From Nageia nagi (taxonomy: Eukaryota > Pinophyta), in the NCBI GenBank assembly GCA_050084985.1, contig JBITNC010000001.1:28272001-28336000 (forward strand): a stretch of DNA of 64,000 nucleotides. The letters are read 5' to 3'. Every line of letters begins with the position of its first letter. Position 1 is the first letter of the stretch. The notes beneath the pieces are model-generated. The model saw only the letters and a list, made by a program, of their open reading frames with translations. It was not told the DNA's origin and searched no databases. This document shows positions 23,661 through 43,708 of the stretch, in pieces. Both the position numbers and the translations under genes were made by a program.

Positions 23661-26049
23661 GACATGACTCTATGTTGGATAAATCGACCTTTCAAAACAA
23701 AAATGAGAAGATTATTGAACTTGTATTTCAAAACAAATTAGATAATAAGCTTCTTAAAAAAAAAGAAATTGAGGAATTTTACAAGAAACCATAATTTATC
23801 ACCCTTTACTTATTTCCCACATCCCAACCATTTCAAGTTCAAGCTAAACTACAAAGTGCAATGCACAAAAGACATTGACAAAGACTCTGATATAGCATTC
23901 CAAATAAAATTAAATAATATTTACAAATTGCATTTGAAAACTACAAATGATACATAGGAATAGGTGATCTTTCTTAAAGTTTGCAAATAGACAATCACAT
24001 GGAAGAGCATTGTCAACACCGATGATGAAATGTGCAGTTAAAGTTGAATCTCAATTACCAATCAATTAACAATCGAAGCAACACTCCTACAGAATTAAAA
24101 GCCAAAACACGTTATAGAACCTGACTATAAGAATCAGAATCCACAAGCAGTTCACTGCAAATTGTTCCAAATGGCTCTCGCCCTTAAATAATAATGTACT
24201 CATGTACATTCAGAGTCACTTGCGGGTGGGAGAGTATGCACTGGGGTAGGTTGGAGTAATTGAGCCGGAACAATACAAGGTTCTCGTGAACCATTTTCCC
24301 CCGTTACATCACTTGCCAAAAGACATACGAGAGAATATTAGATGCTTTCAAGGGTTTATCCTCTTAAGTCCCCTCTCTTTGGGGCCCCAAGGAATCGCTC
24401 ATTATAAATCATTAATAAAGCAAAAGCCTGGCTGTTTGAGAAAGCACAATCCATCGCACTGATTGGCCCCAGCATCGATTGTTGTTGTCCAAGCCCTTTG
24501 TAAATCCTAGGCACCATTTCATCTGATTGATCTCCCTTCTCCAGAATCCACCTTTAGTGAGGCATTTGTTCTCCCATCCTTGACATTAGACCATGAGGCT
24601 TCCCATTTCAACAAGGACACACATTTCTGATTGTCAACAGGATGTATAATTGGGAAATGAAAAATTCAACATGGAAAAGAAATGTCTAGAGCCAACATTA
24701 CCCAATGGGATCCATGTTGGTCCATGATAAAATGATCCCTATGAAAACAACAAATGCAATAGAACAAATCAAACAGAAAAAAAATAGATGGATCAAATTA
24801 ACCATTTTTACTGACTCTTAGCCCCACATACAATCACAGCTTGAAAGTGTTGACATTTGATTAAAAAATTTGTAACATACTTGTTAAATTATATTCCAAG
24901 AAAATGATGTTAAATTGATTTCAGAAACTAGTTTGTACATTACATTGCACAACCAAAATGTAACCACCATGGCCAATTAAGGGTATAATGATGTATTTCA
25001 ACCCATAACAATTTCAACAACAAAGCTCTTTCCAAAGCATGTATAATTCAAAAATTAAGCAGTGGACATTAGCAAATATTGTAAAAAATAAATATCTATG
25101 TATTGTATATAATGTAAATAAGTTGCTATATACAAATGTTGCGTGTGATTTTACTATCTCACATTGCTATTTACTTCGTTCTGATATCTAAAATAAGATC
25201 AATAATGATTTCATTGTTTAGAGAGGGCCATATAACTTTTGTTTAAACCCAAAAACAGCTTCTGACATCTAACACCACCTATTTCAAATTTTCAACCAAC
25301 TAATATACCCTTTCATAAAGCTCAATATAACTTGCTAGCGATTGTTCATAACAAGGAGCCTTTGTTTACTGGCAAGTCATTAGAATATTTTTGGCACTCA
25401 CAGATTCAAATACCAAATTGATATCGCTTTGTGATGATGCTTAAATGTAGTAATACTATAGCAATTGAAAACTTTTACACAGTTTATGAACCTCAGAGAA
25501 GGGTAACATGCATTATGATCCACATCCAAGGTCAGATGGGAGCCATAAAATGTTTGTACTCATGATTCTAGAGTACAAGCACAGAACTTATTACATGATT
25601 TGATTGTAGGAGTGAATTTCCTGCTGTAAGTAATCAATACACATGGCAGTTTCTTGTGATCTTGCAGTCATTAAACTCAAATATGCATCCAACATCACTT
25701 ACTAGAAAAGATAAATTTCCTAGCAAAATTACTACCATAGATACTCAGGAATCAATAACAATGTACCATTATTGAGTTTGTCATGAAAAAATTTTAACAC
25801 AAGGTTGTCAATCCACCACTATGGTGTTCTAACAACATTTTGTGGATTGAATCAAACATAAAACATACAAATAATTATTTAGCATCCAAATCCCAGATTC
25901 CCAAAAAGTTCAGTAATATATCATGAGTCATCCAAAAGATCTCACAAGAAATAGCCATGTCAATAATGTTCACTGATGGAAGGAGAGGGTAGAGAATAAC
26001 ATGTTCACTTGATTCTGAAACTTGATAATATGAGCATGTGCAATAAGAT
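23661..26049. other. Intergenic DNA between two convergent genes
   Basis: Both neighbouring genes end towards this stretch, so the 3' ends of both transcripts should lie here or just outside it. No ORF, repeat array or RNA gene could be supported. The part at 24160-24620 is less AT-rich than the rest but was not identified. Confidence 0.5.
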
Positions 26050-33106
<7,057 letters not shown>

Positions 33107-33321
33107 TCGAACTTCCGAATTCGCAGAAGGAATTCCTTAACCCTTGCGACTCTGTATATACCGTACAAGTAAATGTTTGGAGTAGATATGTTGAAAGAAG
33201 TTAAAAAAAAGAGGAAAACAGTGACTCGTGGCATGCATCTATTTCAATTTATAGTATAGTAAAGTTTGTTGAATTAATGATGTATTAATTATATTGATAG
33301 TGTGATTTGCAAGAAAGGTGT
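33107..33321 (-). promoter_or_regulatory. 5' leader and proximal promoter region of RPN11
   Basis: This is the DNA just upstream of the RPN11 start codon. The ATG sits in GAAGTTCGAATGGAGAGG, the only in-frame choice that gives the conserved N-terminus. No clear TATA box of normal spacing was identified, apart from the AT microsatellite at 33329-33350. The transcription start is not known. Confidence 0.4.
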
Positions 33322-33328
33322 ATATATG

Positions 33329-33350
33329 TATATATATATATATATATTTT
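33329..33350. repeat. (AT)n microsatellite upstream of RPN11
   Basis: An AT dinucleotide run of about ten units, with GTATATATGTATATAT just before it. Confidence 0.85.
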
Positions 33351-33487
33351 AAAGTTTTGAAATGTTTGTATTGTATTATTATTTTTATTTAATATAATTT
33401 AGATTTTTTTAATGGTAGTTCATTCTTTTGGATTTATATTTTTGAATTAGATTTTGTGTTTGTGGGGTTTTTGTTCGTTAAAGTTAT

Positions 33488-33642
33488 CTAAGAGTCGCAT
33501 TCGATCACATCCACATCAATTATAAACTATCAATTGAATTTAACATATCAATATACGTGTGAAGGGGAAGAGTTTTGAACTTGGGACCTCATTTTTTCTA
33601 CTTGAGAGGTTTAAACACTCACTTGGCTCTCCAACTCCCCTT
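33488..33642 (-). repeat. tRNA-derived SINE-like element
   Basis: On the - strand the order is GGGGAGTTGGAGAGCCAAGTGAGTG (A-box region), AACCTCTCAAG, GAGGTCCCAAGTTCAAAACTC (B box close to GTTCRANNC), then an AT-rich tail. Spacing between the boxes is about 35-40 bp, as in tRNA-derived SINEs. It could also be part of a larger repeat, since such text is shared by several plant repeat families. Confidence 0.45.
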
Positions 33643-33649
33643 GCATGAT

Positions 33650-36600
33650 TTGATTAATTTAGATACATTTAAAGTACAATAAAATAATATTTATTAAAAT
33701 TATACAATAAATATCATATAAAATTATTTTAGATGAATGAAATTAGTAAATAATATTAAAAAAATGTATTTTATTAATCAAAGATAAATATTTATGAGAT
33801 TTATTTTAAAGATTTAAAGAATGAGAATAATGTTGATTATGACAAATCTAAAGACTTAAGTTGTTCTTCTTCAACACTTCTTTTTGCAACCCTTTTTTGT
33901 GACTTCATTTTTTCATAACGAACAAATGAAATTGAGGTAATATTATAAGTCCATCCAATACTTTGACATGAGAGATAGCAATAAATATTAAACCTTATCT
34001 TTTTAACATATTATATATGTATTGTCAACCAAACCATAATTATTACTTTGTAAACTTCTAAAAATAATCTTGAATTGTAAAAAGGTAAAAGATGTACCCA
34101 AATGATTAGTCATTTTCTTAAGTTTCATGGTTTTTCTCAAAAACAAGGTAACATTCTTAATCGGATGGCGATTGGCAACATAGTGTTAGAAGAGAGTGGG
34201 AATAAAAATTTGAATAAGGACTCTATTGAGGATTTGCATGGTGGACCTTTGAATAAGATGAGACCTTTTGAGGCAATTAATGACCTATCAATCCATGAGA
34301 AGGACATGTAGATGGATACGATCAAAGAGCTTTGTATGTGACTACTCCTAAACATTTGCATATTTGGGATTCTAGGCCTTTAGAGTCTACACATGTGATC
34401 TCATGGGAAAATGAACCCATTGATAGAAGAATGCATGATGTGATTAAGCTACCAAAACACACTAGATAACATTTGCATGTACTTGATACTCTCCCTTCAT
34501 GATTTTCCCACTTTAGATGTGTTATTAAAACTTGAGGAAATACAAAATTGGGATTAACAAAAACTAGTCAAATCCTACCAAGATCTACATTTGTGCATGC
34601 ACATGCGACCCACCACCATAGGTCTTTCATCTCTTCTAGAGCCAAATCATGGATGAATGTGGTTCATGAAAACAAATAAAAAAGAACCCATACCTCATCA
34701 TACGGATTTGCAAACATAACAAGATAAGCTTCATATTCCTTTATAACATTTACCTCTATTAGGGATCAACGTATCTTTGATTGGAGGTTTTTTGGACACA
34801 ATATGGACTTAGATTCATTAAAAATAAGAGCTTTTCATAAATGGAAGTTGTAAGATCTATTTGATATTTCGACATTACCCAATGGCTTTTTTCTCATCAA
34901 GTTGAATACAAATGTAGACATGTAACATATTCTCTCAAGTAGCCTTTGATTCTTTAATCGAAGAGGTTTATTTCTCATAAGGTGGGGGTTGGACTTCAAT
35001 CCTTTTAGTCATAAAATTAATGTGGATCCTTTTTGGATTAAACTTATTGGTTTACTCATCCAATTTTGGAACAAATAAATCCTCTTATGTATTACTTGAG
35101 TTGTAGAAAACCCTATAATGAATGATAGACAATGCCAAAAAAGTGAAAATCAAAATGTTATACGCTAGGATTAGTGTATAAGAAAATCTAGAAGATGACC
35201 ACCCAAACATTATAACTCTCTTATACGAGTTTAGAACTAGGGAACAACAAATACAATAAGAATTCAACCCTAGATCATGTTTTATGTCTGGTCTGATTAG
35301 TCATTTCCTTAGTCCATGGCCTAAAAAGATGAGTGAGAAATATACCTTTTAGCCTTGAAAAGAAAAATTAGGAATGAAACCAACACCAATCAAAATTATG
35401 AATTGAACCTTATCCTGGGATCTTCTTCTAAAATAAGGCTTGAAGTGGTTATTCCAAATTAGGAGATTTTATAGGAGGATGTAAGGAGAAATTCTAAAGA
35501 AAAGGAAAGAATATGATAAGTGAAGAAAAAATAACTAAGGCAATATTTTTTTATAAGGGTAAAATTATTGATTCAGATTTTTTAAGTATGATCCCAAAAA
35601 TTAACTATTACAAATTATGTAAATACATTATCAATATAAGCCTATCTAAGCATGTCTAGTTCCTACTATTGCTTGGTTCTATGAAATAGGTAGTGCATGT
35701 CTACATCGTAGTATAGACTCTTTTCCACCTCTTTGATTAAATCATTAACTAAGGAAATATTTTAAAAGGAGTGGCAAGATAAGGATATAAAAGGATAAAT
35801 TATTTTGGAAAGAAATCTAATAAGGAAGACTTGTGAATAACCCCTCAACCAAATAAAACTCCCAAGAGAACCTTGCATCAAGGGAAAACATTGGTGGCAC
35901 ATAAGTCATATAAGCCTCTAGAAGATACAAATATGGAGGAAGGATAAATTCCATCATATTTCCCTGACTATTATGAAAAAAAAGTAATTGAAAAATGATA
36001 AAAAAGGAGATATAGGAGGTAGATCCTTTTTTATAGGTTGCAATCTCAACCCAATTCAATAGAAAGTCATGTAGGAGGCATTAAGAATTAGGAAACTACA
36101 ATACTTCTAATGAGCAGAGGCATTAACTTCTCAAGCAGAAACAACATCATAAGGATTGAATAAGAAGGTGGGAAAACCTATCGAACAAGAGATAAAGAGG
36201 AAAGAAACAAAAGCAAAATTAGCCAAAGGAGCTCATACAACCATAATCCTTGGTAAAAAGTAGATGATAATTAGGAATCATAAATTGCTTGGACCTAAAA
36301 GTATTATTTTACAAAGGAATAATTACTTGAAAAGAGTTTGACAAGAGGAAGTCAATATTTATAAAAAAAGGGATCAAAGCCACAAACTCTTATGGAGAGC
36401 ATGTTTCAAAAGTTTGCCTTCAAAAATCAAGGTAAGCCTATGGAAGCTACTCTAACAAGAAATAACAAGAGTAAGAGAAAAAGTTACTATATGATTGAAT
36501 AGCCTTTTAGTTGTACAATTTTATGTTCTTTGTTTTGAAGGGTCTAGGTTAACAAGATCTATGATTAACCATGTACAAATAATTTGGACTATTTTATTTT

Positions 36601-37040
36601 ATAACTTATTGATTATCCTTCTAATGAAGTTGTAAAAGGTTTGGGGAACCTTTCAAAGCCCTAAATTTACTTATAAAAAAATGTACCCAAAAATTATAAT
36701 TGCATACAAGTATGAATATGTTATAAAGATGTTATGCATAAATAATCATTTGTAATTGATATAATGTATATTACTATTAGGTATTGAGAATATAAGGAAT
36801 TGTTTGACCTTATAAGTTATTCATCCAATTTCTCTCTTTGCATTTTAAGGACCAAGGATATAATACAAAGAGGATGATAGAAAAATTTTAAGGTTATTTT
36901 ATAAAAAAATCATGTTGTTTCTATAAGATAAATACATAGTACTTCTAATTTTTGAGCTAAGGAATTATTACACCTTGATGAAAAGATATATAATCTTGTA
37001 TATATCTTTAAGTGTGATGGTTAATCTCTTCCATAAGAAG
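33650..37040. other. AT-rich DNA, no gene recognised
   Basis: The longest frames are 60-80 codons and match nothing. Some + strand text (about 34100-34400) has protein-like composition but no recognisable motif. The sequence is probably old transposon DNA. Confidence 0.4.
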
Positions 37041-37049
37041 ATGGTAGGA

Positions 37050-38530
37050 GATAGTGTCAAGATTCCATCTTCTTGACTATAGTGTAGTATCAACCACCAC
37101 TTATAAAAAGTTAAAAGAATCACCCAAATCAATTATCTTTAGCATACCCTAGTCCTTGTACTCTAGATTTAGTGAATTAATAATGCATAATACACCTCTT
37201 TTTAGGAATATTGTATCTCTTTTTTGTAGATGATCAAGGGTGATGATATGGTTGAGGTATGTTACCCAATAAAAATCATAATCTTAGGATTCATGCCTTT
37301 AATCCAAATTTTCTTATGGGGTAAAGGTTGATCCGAATTAGGGATGAGTGATGCATATCCAAAATTTACTATGTATATTCCTTACATGCATAGTTTCCAA
37401 AGTGGTTTGTTCAAAGCTCAATCATTCAATAGGATGAGATATCTTTGAAGAAGATCATTGATATGTTCAACTACTTCCTAGAGAGGAATAACTATCAAGG
37501 TTGAATTTCTCCATATTATTTTATCCTCTTATAGAATGATATACTTTTACATCATATGCATAAAATTGTTGATTTTATAATCAACAAGTTCTTTATATTT
37601 AATCATTTCCTTGAGTGATTCTGTGGATAGCAAAGCATCTTCTTAGAAATATATATAAGCTTCATTACTAAATTTGCAATATATATGGATCCATAGGATC
37701 AATCTAATTTTTTTAAGTCCATTTCAAAATGAATACCCTTTGGATAGGAATCCAATTTTGAGTTAATGATCATCCACTTTTAAATACTTTACAACTTGGT
37801 CTAGTTTGTTGCATAATCTCCAACCTAATATGATTCTAAATTCTTGACTGAACTATTTTATCTTCCTCAATCCTAGCCCTCCATGGAATTTTGGGAGGCA
37901 TACCTTCTTCCATTTTACTAATGATTTTCTTTTCTTCAATTCAAATCCATAGGAATTTGGAATATTTTTTTATATCAATTTTTTCATAAATAGTTATTGA
38001 AATATTTAAAATTGGAGACTAGTATAAAAGAATACTTCATAGGACTATTTTTACTAATTGATATTTACTTTCCAAGTTAACGATTATGCCTTTCCATATT
38101 ACTAACATTTTTTTGGAATATTTGAATTAAACTTATCTAGAGATATTCTTTTAACTAATATCTCTTTTAACTACTATGGAAGATGGGTATTGCAAAGTAA
38201 GTATTGGGGAGTTCACTTACTTGACATTAGGATAGTCTTAATATACATCTTTGTATAATGGGTACTAAAGTTAATCTTTTATTATGAATCTTCCTTGTAA
38301 TTATTAAGAATCTTTAGTAGATTTTTGGCCTCAATGATGGAAGCTTTTTATAATAGAATTGTGTCATTTATTAATTGGATATGAGTGATTGTTGTTATAA
38401 CCATAAAAGGTTTTAGCCCTTGGATTCTTCCTATTGCCTTCTATAATATGATTATCCTACCAATATATTTTTTCATAATAATGAGTAGGTAAGAAAATAT
38501 TGGATCAATTGGCATAGACCTCTCTAAAAT
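37050..38530 (-). pseudogene. LINE (non-LTR retrotransposon) reverse-transcriptase remnant
   Basis: The - strand carries the second half of a plant L1-type ORF2 in broken frames. FSYLLIIMKKYIGR and IQGLKPFMVITTITHIQLIN (38500-38350) correspond to the block before the catalytic site. The position normally holding F-x-DD reads LINDTILL, so the first Asp of the pair is Asn. SIIEAKNLLKILNNYKEDS, VKWKKVCLPKFHGGLGLRKI (about 37880-37920) and a zinc-binding tail block (PHKKIWIKGMNPKIMIFIG, about 37265-37325) follow in family order. Many stops and frame changes are present and the endonuclease half was not found. It is a 5'-truncated dead copy, as is usual for LINEs. Confidence 0.78.
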
Positions 38531-39275
38531 TGGAAAAATCTTATTGGTTATCCATTTCTAAGGATTGAGAAAGCTTCTGTTCAGATGCATTACTAGATCC
38601 ATGAACTTTGAGTGTTGTTGTAGATATGTAAAAGTGGGAATTGCAATAAACTAAGAACCAAACAATAATCCCAATATCTAATTTAGGTTTAATAAATCTA
38701 ATCGCCAAATGATAATATCTAGGGCATAAATACAAATAAGCAATAATACCTAGATATCAGATCAAATCAATAGTAAGTATGAAAGATCATTCAATAAATG
38801 GATAGAGTTAACTATGTAGTATACCTAGATTGCAAAAAGGGATGTATAATTGAACTCAGGAGGATTGTTAATAGCTTAGTGTAAATTGTATGTAGCTAAC
38901 TCCAAGAAATAGACCATTGGCAATCTACCTACTTCACAACGAGATGTAAGGGGTTTGTTATCAAGTCATGGGCAATTCTCTTCCAATGGATCCACCATCT
39001 ATGATAAATGCCATAGCTTCATTCATATATAAGAATGTTAGCAAATATGTGCACAAGATCATAAATAACATAAGAAAGCTCAAGTAGGCCAATCTCAAGT
39101 TTGATAGATGACATTGATAAACACCAAAAAGTTGTTTACCCACACTATCATGTTCTAAGAAGGAATGGTAGTAGATTAATAATTTTCTCCTTGTTTATAC
39201 ATGTCAACAAATAAAGGTTGGCCATTAGTCCATAATTTTAGGATAAATACAAATAAACTAAGTCAATTAGTATTC
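38531..39275. other. No gene recognised; possible LTR body
   Basis: AT-rich DNA between the LINE remnant and the LTR-like end at 39276-39343. It may be the body of that LTR, in - orientation, but its other end was not located. Confidence 0.3.
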
Positions 39276-39343
39276 ATTTATGACACCTAAAATATACGAT
39301 TTTTAAATAAATAAAAATCTAATCTAGGTGTCTATAGATACCC
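39276..39343 (-). repeat. LTR-like end with hairpin (TATAGACACCTAG family)
   Basis: On the - strand, TATAGACACCTAGATT follows a purine-rich AAAGTGGGGTATC. The next 50 bp fold back: ACACCTAGATTAGATTTTTAT pairs with the complementary TAAAAATCGTATATTTTAGGTGT. The 15770 and 48904 ends have the same layout. This is probably the start of an LTR whose other end is lost or further left. Confidence 0.4.
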
Positions 39344-40089
39344 CACTTTGGAAGTATGAATAAAAACTACAAGTATTTAGAAATCATGCATTCAAAAGTA
39401 AAATATACAAAAAAAATTCCCTAAAAAATTTGTTGATCTGCTTCATGATAATGCCAACTCCATGCCCCTTTTTAACTTGGGTACTTTTTGCAGCAAGGCA
39501 AGAAAGAAGGATTCAAGGCAAAAATGAGATGCACCAAAATGTTAATCATCTACCAAAGACATCAATGTATACTGAACATTTGTTGTTATATCATACATGT
39601 CATAACAACATGTTAGCTCAAATTTATATCATACATATGGATATTTTTAATCGTTATTAATCCAACAACAAACTTTGAGATATACACGATGCAATTGGCT
39701 ATCTTGGAAAAATAACTATCTACTCATGAAGGTCATGGATAACAATGCCCCATAATATATCTTTATTTTTCCCAAAAGACACAAAATAAATAATCTAGGA
39801 TTATAGCCACCTACCAGTGATATTCATAGATAACTTGATCCAAAGAATGACTACGATAAGCATATTTTTGAATAAAACACCAATGAATTATACCTAAAAT
39901 CCTCTTGGATTAAGTTCTGCCAAGTTGAAATGTGATAAATTAAACTTGTTTGATAATGATGATAATCTCTAAAGATGTCATCCACCAAAATAAGATCATT
40001 ATGTTAAGGAGAAAATTCTAGTACAAAAAACCACCAAATCTCTAACACCCTATACCTAAAACTTACCCACTCAATGATTATGCATTTGT
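39344..40089. other. No gene recognised
   Basis: AT-rich. One + frame (39430-39660) includes an ordinary-looking peptide but has no known motif or support. Confidence 0.4.
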
Positions 40090-40925
40090 AGCTAAATTAG
40101 ATAAACATAATAAACTCATATATTGATAAATGTTTATAAACTTAAGGATTGATAAACAATTACTCAAGCATTGAAAAACTATTGATAACTCAAAACTCAT
40201 GCTTTTGATAAACTATTGATAAACTCATTGATATGATAAATGAATTGAGAAGTAAAATACATTCATGATAAAAACATTGATATGTAAGGCACATATATGA
40301 TAATTACATTGATAAAAAGAATATATACATGATAAACACATTGATAATCAAGATACATATATGATAATCACATTGATAAGCAAAATATATTCATGATAAA
40401 AACATTGATAAGCATAACATATACATGCTAAACACTTTGATAAGCACAAAATATACATGATAAACACATTGATAATAAAGACACATATATGATAATCACA
40501 TTGATAAACAAAATATATACATTATAAATACATTGATAAGCATAACATATATATGATAAACACATTAATAAGCACAACATATACATGATAAATACATTGA
40601 TAAGCAATACACATATATGATAATCACATTGATAAGTAAAAAATATACATGCTAAAAACATTGATAAGATAAATATATTGATAAGAAATATACATATATG
40701 ATAATCATATTGATAAGCAAAACACATACATGATAAACACATTGATAAGCAAGATACATTGATAAATAATATACATATAAAATAAATATATTGATAAGCA
40801 AAACACATATACAATAATCATATTGATAAGTAAGACACGTATATGATAAACACATCAATAAGAAAAACACATACATGATAAACACATTGATAATAAAGAA
40901 CATATATGATAAGCATATTTATAAG
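40090..40925. repeat. 33-bp minisatellite (GATAAACACATTGATAAGCAAAACATATACAT-like)
   Basis: About 20 or more imperfect tandem units alternate forms such as CATGATAAACACATTGATAAGCA and ATATGATAATCACATTGATAAGC, with a period close to 33 bp. The left end (40090-40250) is more degenerate. Because 33 is a multiple of three, the - strand gives long open frames rich in Ile, Tyr, Cys and Met; these are by-products of the repeat. The copies are diverged, so the array is not recent. Confidence 0.9.
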
Positions 40926-42070
40926 GCTTGGAATCAAACATACCTAATACTTACTTGATGTTGATGCAAAATTTGGCCATCTCTGAGAATTTAAGCTAGG
41001 ATATGATAAAAATTAAGATCGCCAGTGGTTTAAAAAAGTTTAAAAAGATCACCAATAGTCCTATTTGCTTAATTGTTTCTAAAAATATCACTTTCACTGA
41101 TCACCATTGGTCTTAAGATACTCACTTTTAAGATTGATTCTCATTTTTTTTCTCATAAAAAATCCCTATGACTGACTAACTACTAAGATTGCTATGTTGA
41201 ATTGAACTTAAATTGTTTTGATTTGATCCTACTTATTCTAACTAATTCTAACCTAAACTCACATTTGCACCAATCACATATGAGATACCTCCCTTTCAAA
41301 ATCTAACTTTCAAATTAGGACCATCAATGGTAAATTTTTATGACAATTTCTAAATTTAATCTTATCTGAATATTTAATTGATACATCCCAACTAATATTC
41401 TACACATATCACTGATACTCACTAATTCATAACCTACCCCCAAGTTGGACTATGATTTCCCCCTTTCAAACTTTTAGTTTTTGTTAATCATGAAATGCAA
41501 TTTCCCAAACCTAAGATACACTTGATCAATATGATAAGCTGATGGAAAAGATGCCATAATGAAAAATGGAATAAAAGTAGGAACAAGTGATAAAATTGAT
41601 GACAAATTGATGAAACAAGAATTGAAGAGAGAAATAATAAAAAGTTTAATGAAAGATAAAATGAGAAGCCGTGATGAGAAATAAAAGGAAAAACCATGAT
41701 GAGAAATAGCCAAAACTTGATGACAAACAAACATGGTGATATGGCTCCATATTGAATAAATGCATGAAATTTCATGAGTCATATGATATACAACCTAATG
41801 ATAATGCAAATATATATGATGATGCAAACCTAACATATGTTATATGATATGAAAACCTATGTTATATGATAATGCATTCTTATTCTAGATGAAAATAAGG
41901 ATATTTATCAAGTAATGTGTGAGGCTGGTTCCCTTACCTTTTATCATCAAGAAACCTCAGGTTATTAACATATAATTTTTCTTTACTAATCTTGAGTGCT
42001 AGCTTACAGTTTTATGTTTCTTCCATGTTGTTGATGACGAATGACATTCAATTGAATTCTTTTAGTACCA
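40926..42070. other. No gene recognised
   Basis: AT-rich with a GATGA/GAAATAA-rich patch at 41560-41720. Two overlapping - strand frames of about 100 codons there are hydrophobic translations of that patch and are not supported as genes. Confidence 0.4.
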
Positions 42071-42075
42071 AGCGA

Positions 42076-42760
42076 TTAAAGTATTGAATATCCTAATTTA
42101 AAAAAGATATTTACTAAGAAATCTATCAAGGAAACAACATCTTGAAAAGTATCATTAGTAGAATTAGTATCCTTGACTTCATTATTATGACTACCAATAT
42201 TGTGACTAACAATATCACAAAATGGTAATTCATGAAATGGTGTACTTTTGGTTATCCTATTCTCTTCCAGAACTTTTATAACATTAATAAGATGTTTATA
42301 TTGCTTTGATGGATGAGAGTCAATATATTGCTTACTTTGAAGAATAAATTGTAAAAACTTTACCTTGATTTTATATTCTTGATGTGACAAATTACCTTGT
42401 TCCATATCCTTGTTAAGCAACCTTTGAATTTTATCTTTTTCTTCCTTAAGTTTCTTTTCTTCAAGAAAAGCATTAGTATTGATTACATCATGGAAATCAA
42501 TATTTTCAACATTATTTGTTCTACCGAAATAGTTGGTGGAGGATTAACATTTTTTTCAATTTTGTTTTCAAAATACTATTAGATATACTTATCATAGAGA
42601 AGCATCATAAATAATTTTTCATCAACTAACATATATTCCTTGAGCTTCACTAGTTCACTTTCAAATGATAGATTGTCAAATGCAATGTCATAAAACTCAT
42701 TCTCACCAATATCATCATCTACATAATCCCTAATATATATATATAAATATATATAATAGT
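42076..42760 (-). pseudogene. Decayed ORF of unknown family beside an LTR
   Basis: The - strand frame 42420-42076 (114 codons) and broken text upstream (DYVDDDIGENEFYDIAFDNL, SFESELVKLKEYMLVDEKL) have acidic, protein-like composition. No family was recognised. It abuts the left Copia-type LTR, which points in the opposite direction, so it may be a piece of another element. Confidence 0.25.
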
Positions 42761-42787
42761 CAACAATATCACTATCATCCTCGTAAT

Positions 42788-43280
42788 TATTGGAAAGTTT
42801 AATGTAATATTGTGTAATATTTATTTTTAATATAAATTCATTTAATGCTTAAAGTATCTTTAGATACCTTAAAGCATTAAAGGAATAAAAATAGAAAGAA
42901 GAATAAATATAGAAACACCTTTAACCTTACCCTTGGGTAAAATGAAGGTTAAAGCATGGGTTAGTTCTTATAAATAGAGAGGTACCCCTCTCATTATGTA
43001 ACTTGATTAAACTTGATGAAGCATGGTAATGCTTATCATGTAGAGTTGTAAGAGAGTTATCTTATGAGAAAGTAATAGAATGATGGTTCAAAGTGGATGT
43101 ACTCCCAAGAGATAAAGGAACCATTATACATCATGTGTTATCCTTTATGTGATTGTTTCTTGTATTGGTATATGGACGAATGGTTGATTTTTTGGAGAGA
43201 CTTCAAGGTGATATTGGTTATATGGAATCCTTCAATTTTATCAAGTGACATTTTTTTTATTTTCTATATATATATATATC
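42788..43280 (+). repeat. Copia-type LTR, left arm of a large inverted repeat
   Basis: About 490 bp that matches the reverse complement of 43663-44192. It contains a TATA box, TATAAATAGAGAGG (about 42970-42983), then R/U5-like text (CATTATGTAACTTGATTAAAC, GAGAGTTATCTTATGAGAAAG). The first bases are altered (TATTGG where the other arm has TGTTAA) and there is no polypurine tract to its left. The frame at 43097-43324 mirrors one in the other arm and is not a gene. Confidence 0.75.
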
Positions 43281-43302
43281 TATATATATGTATGTATGTA
43301 TT

Positions 43303-43560
43303 AAATTGTATTATATGTTTTTAAAAAAATAAAAAAACTAAATAAACAATATAGAAAAAATTTAAAAAAATATATATTCTGTTTAATATATATATATATT
43401 AAACTGTATTATATGTTTTTTAAAAAATAAAAAAAATTGAATAAAAAATACAGAAATTTTTTAAAAATATATATTCTGTTATATATATATATATTAAATT
43501 GTATTATATATTTTTAAAAACTAAAAAAAATTGAATAAAAAATACAGAAAAAAATAATTA
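43303..43560. repeat. Three ~96-bp AT-rich tandem repeats between the inverted LTRs
   Basis: Units starting AAATTGTATTATATG (43303), AAACTGTATTATATG (43401) and AAATTGTATTATATA (43496) each continue through TAAAAAA-rich text with AATACAGAA and, in the first two, ATATATATTCTGTT. Confidence 0.85.
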
Positions 43561-43657
43561 AAGAACATGATAGTTCAATTCTTTTACTATGCATTATTTT
43601 TTTACTAACAATTTGTTAGTTGTAATTTTTTGAGATAAATTGCTTAATGTGTAGTAC

Positions 43658-43662
<5 letters not shown>

Positions 43663-43708
<46 letters not shown>

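Noticed and set aside
40428-40903. Two long - strand frames rich in Ile, Tyr, Cys and Met resembling a membrane protein
   Set aside because: They are translations of a 33-bp minisatellite whose period is a multiple of three.
40090-40925. CRISPR-like repeat-spacer array
   Set aside because: Units are contiguous and diverged with no unique spacers, and the DNA is plant nuclear.
41474-41782. Two overlapping - strand frames of about 100 codons with hydrophobic content
   Set aside because: They arise from a GATGA/AAATAA-rich patch and have no recognisable motif.
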